This document shows positions 5,122 to 5,546 of a stretch of 5,546 nt of DNA, in pieces (position 1 is the first letter of the stretch; the number at the start of each line of letters is the position of its first letter). A program made the translations under genes and the position numbers. This DNA is from Nitrosopumilales archaeon CG_4_9_14_0_2_um_filter_34_16 (GTDB taxonomy: Archaea > Thermoproteota > Nitrososphaeria > Nitrososphaerales > Nitrosopumilaceae). The DNA is taken from positions 376 to 5,921 of the forward strand of contig PFRJ01000067.1 of assembly GCA_002788515.1 (NCBI GenBank), written 5' to 3'. The notes beneath the pieces were generated by a model. That model was not told the origin of the DNA. It did not search any database and saw only the letters and a list, made by a program, of their open reading frames with translations.

Positions 5122-5546
5122 CTATTTTTTAAGTTCATTTTCAAAAACTCTTTCAAATGTCTCAAATGGTTGCGCTCCAAATAATCTGGTTGTTTTTCCA
5201 TCCGAACCTATTATAAAAAATGCAGGGGTTCCAGTTAATTCTAAACTTCTAGCATTTTCATTACTTGCAAGAATTGTTTGTGAATGAATTTCACTTAACA
5301 TACACTCTGACCAAATATTCATGTCTAGCCCTATCTCTTGTGCAAACCTGCCAAGGTTTTCAGATGAAGCCCATCCATTATTTTCCCCTGTCCAGTTTGA
5401 ATACAAAATATCATGATACTCCCAAAACAAGCCTTGATCTTTAGCACAATGGGCTCCATGTGATGCATTCACAGAATCAGGTCCTATGATATTGTAATCT
5501 TTGAAAATCATTCTCACTTTACCTGTTTCAACATAATTTTTCAAAA
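5122..5546 (-). CDS. DsbA/thioredoxin-like thiol-disulfide protein, C-terminal part (N-terminus outside window)
   Basis: About 141 codons of the C-terminal part of a DsbA-family (Thioredoxin_4-like) protein that continues past the right edge. The reading frame is open to the edge. The TTG at 5544 is an internal Leu codon (LKNYVETGKVR) and not a start, since the fold needs its first beta-alpha unit and CxxC active site upstream. Counting that Leu as residue 1, the visible part has VRMIFKDYNIIGPDS (10-24), the helical insertion around SHGAHCAKDQGLFWEYHDILY (28-48), and the cis-proline loop TGTPAFFI with P107, followed by the last strands (DGKTTRLFGAQ) and the C-terminal helix. Cysteines C33 and C81 may form a second disulfide in the helical domain. 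Relatives are exported or membrane-anchored oxidoreductases that make or rearrange disulfides outside the membrane. The signal or anchor cannot be checked here. The stop is TAG at 5124-5122. Confidence 0.88.
   Translation of the reverse strand, partial: LKNYVETGKVRMIFKDYNIIGPDSVNASHGAHCAKDQGLFWEYHDILYSNWTGENNGWASSENLGRFAQEIGLDMNIWSECMLSEIHSQTILASNENARSLELTGTPAFFIIGSDGKTTRLFGAQPFETFERVFENELKK

Noticed and set aside
1..5546. Defence system, CRISPR array, insertion sequence, tRNA or riboswitch.
   Set aside because: Both strands were read for regular repeats, transposase or nuclease motifs, GC-rich cloverleaf segments and structured leaders, and none was found. The content is ordinary metabolic and envelope genes plus one unknown.

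Overview
The window looks like a piece of an AT-rich archaeal chromosome, most likely a Nitrosopumilus-type ammonia-oxidising archaeon (Nitrososphaerota/Thaumarchaeota). This is inferred from four things: a secreted protein with the 'IPxWFxxxxxW...F...IxYLI' repeat that recurs in thaumarchaeal extracytoplasmic proteins; a DsbA/thioredoxin-like protein of the kind expanded in this group; tight gene packing with AT-rich TATA-like elements right at start codons and few Shine-Dalgarno sites; and the pairing of biotin genes with a mevalonate-pathway HMG-CoA synthase. No rRNA, tRNA or other marker gene is present to settle the taxonomy.

Layout. 1-219: AT-rich non-coding lead-in with a TATA-like promoter just before the first gene. 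220-786 (+): small secreted protein with a paired-cysteine domain and two C-terminal repeats. 787-986: 200 bp intergenic stretch with T-rich tracts on both strands, probably the converging termination zone. 987-2321 (-) and 2353-3063 (+): bioA and bioD, divergently transcribed from a 31-bp gap that holds an AT-rich TATA-like palindrome and a perfect 18-bp interrupted palindrome (ATTAAC-N6-GTTAAT). 3068-3616 (-): 182-aa protein of unknown function, tail-to-tail with bioD (4-bp gap) and joined to the upstream gene by a 1-nt TAATG overlap. 3616-5010 (-): HMG-CoA synthase, 464 aa, with an intact Glu/Cys/His triad. 5011-5121: 111-bp intergenic region. 5122-5546 (-): C-terminal part of a DsbA-like thiol-disulfide protein cut by the window edge.

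How the genes fit together. BioA (KAPA to DAPA) and BioD (DAPA to dethiobiotin) catalyse consecutive steps of biotin synthesis, and their shared control region is probably the regulatory point. Biotin would serve the acetyl/propionyl-CoA carboxylase used for carbon fixation in these archaea. HMG-CoA synthase starts the mevalonate route to isoprenoid membrane lipids, and the 182-aa protein is translationally coupled to it. The two end genes encode probable extracytoplasmic proteins and seem functionally separate.

There is no mobile element, CRISPR array, RNA gene or clear defence system. The points most worth following are the bioA/bioD palindrome, active-site substitutions in BioA together with its TTG start, and the unknown partner gene of HMG-CoA synthase, which is not the DUF35 protein usually seen beside archaeal HMG-CoA synthases.
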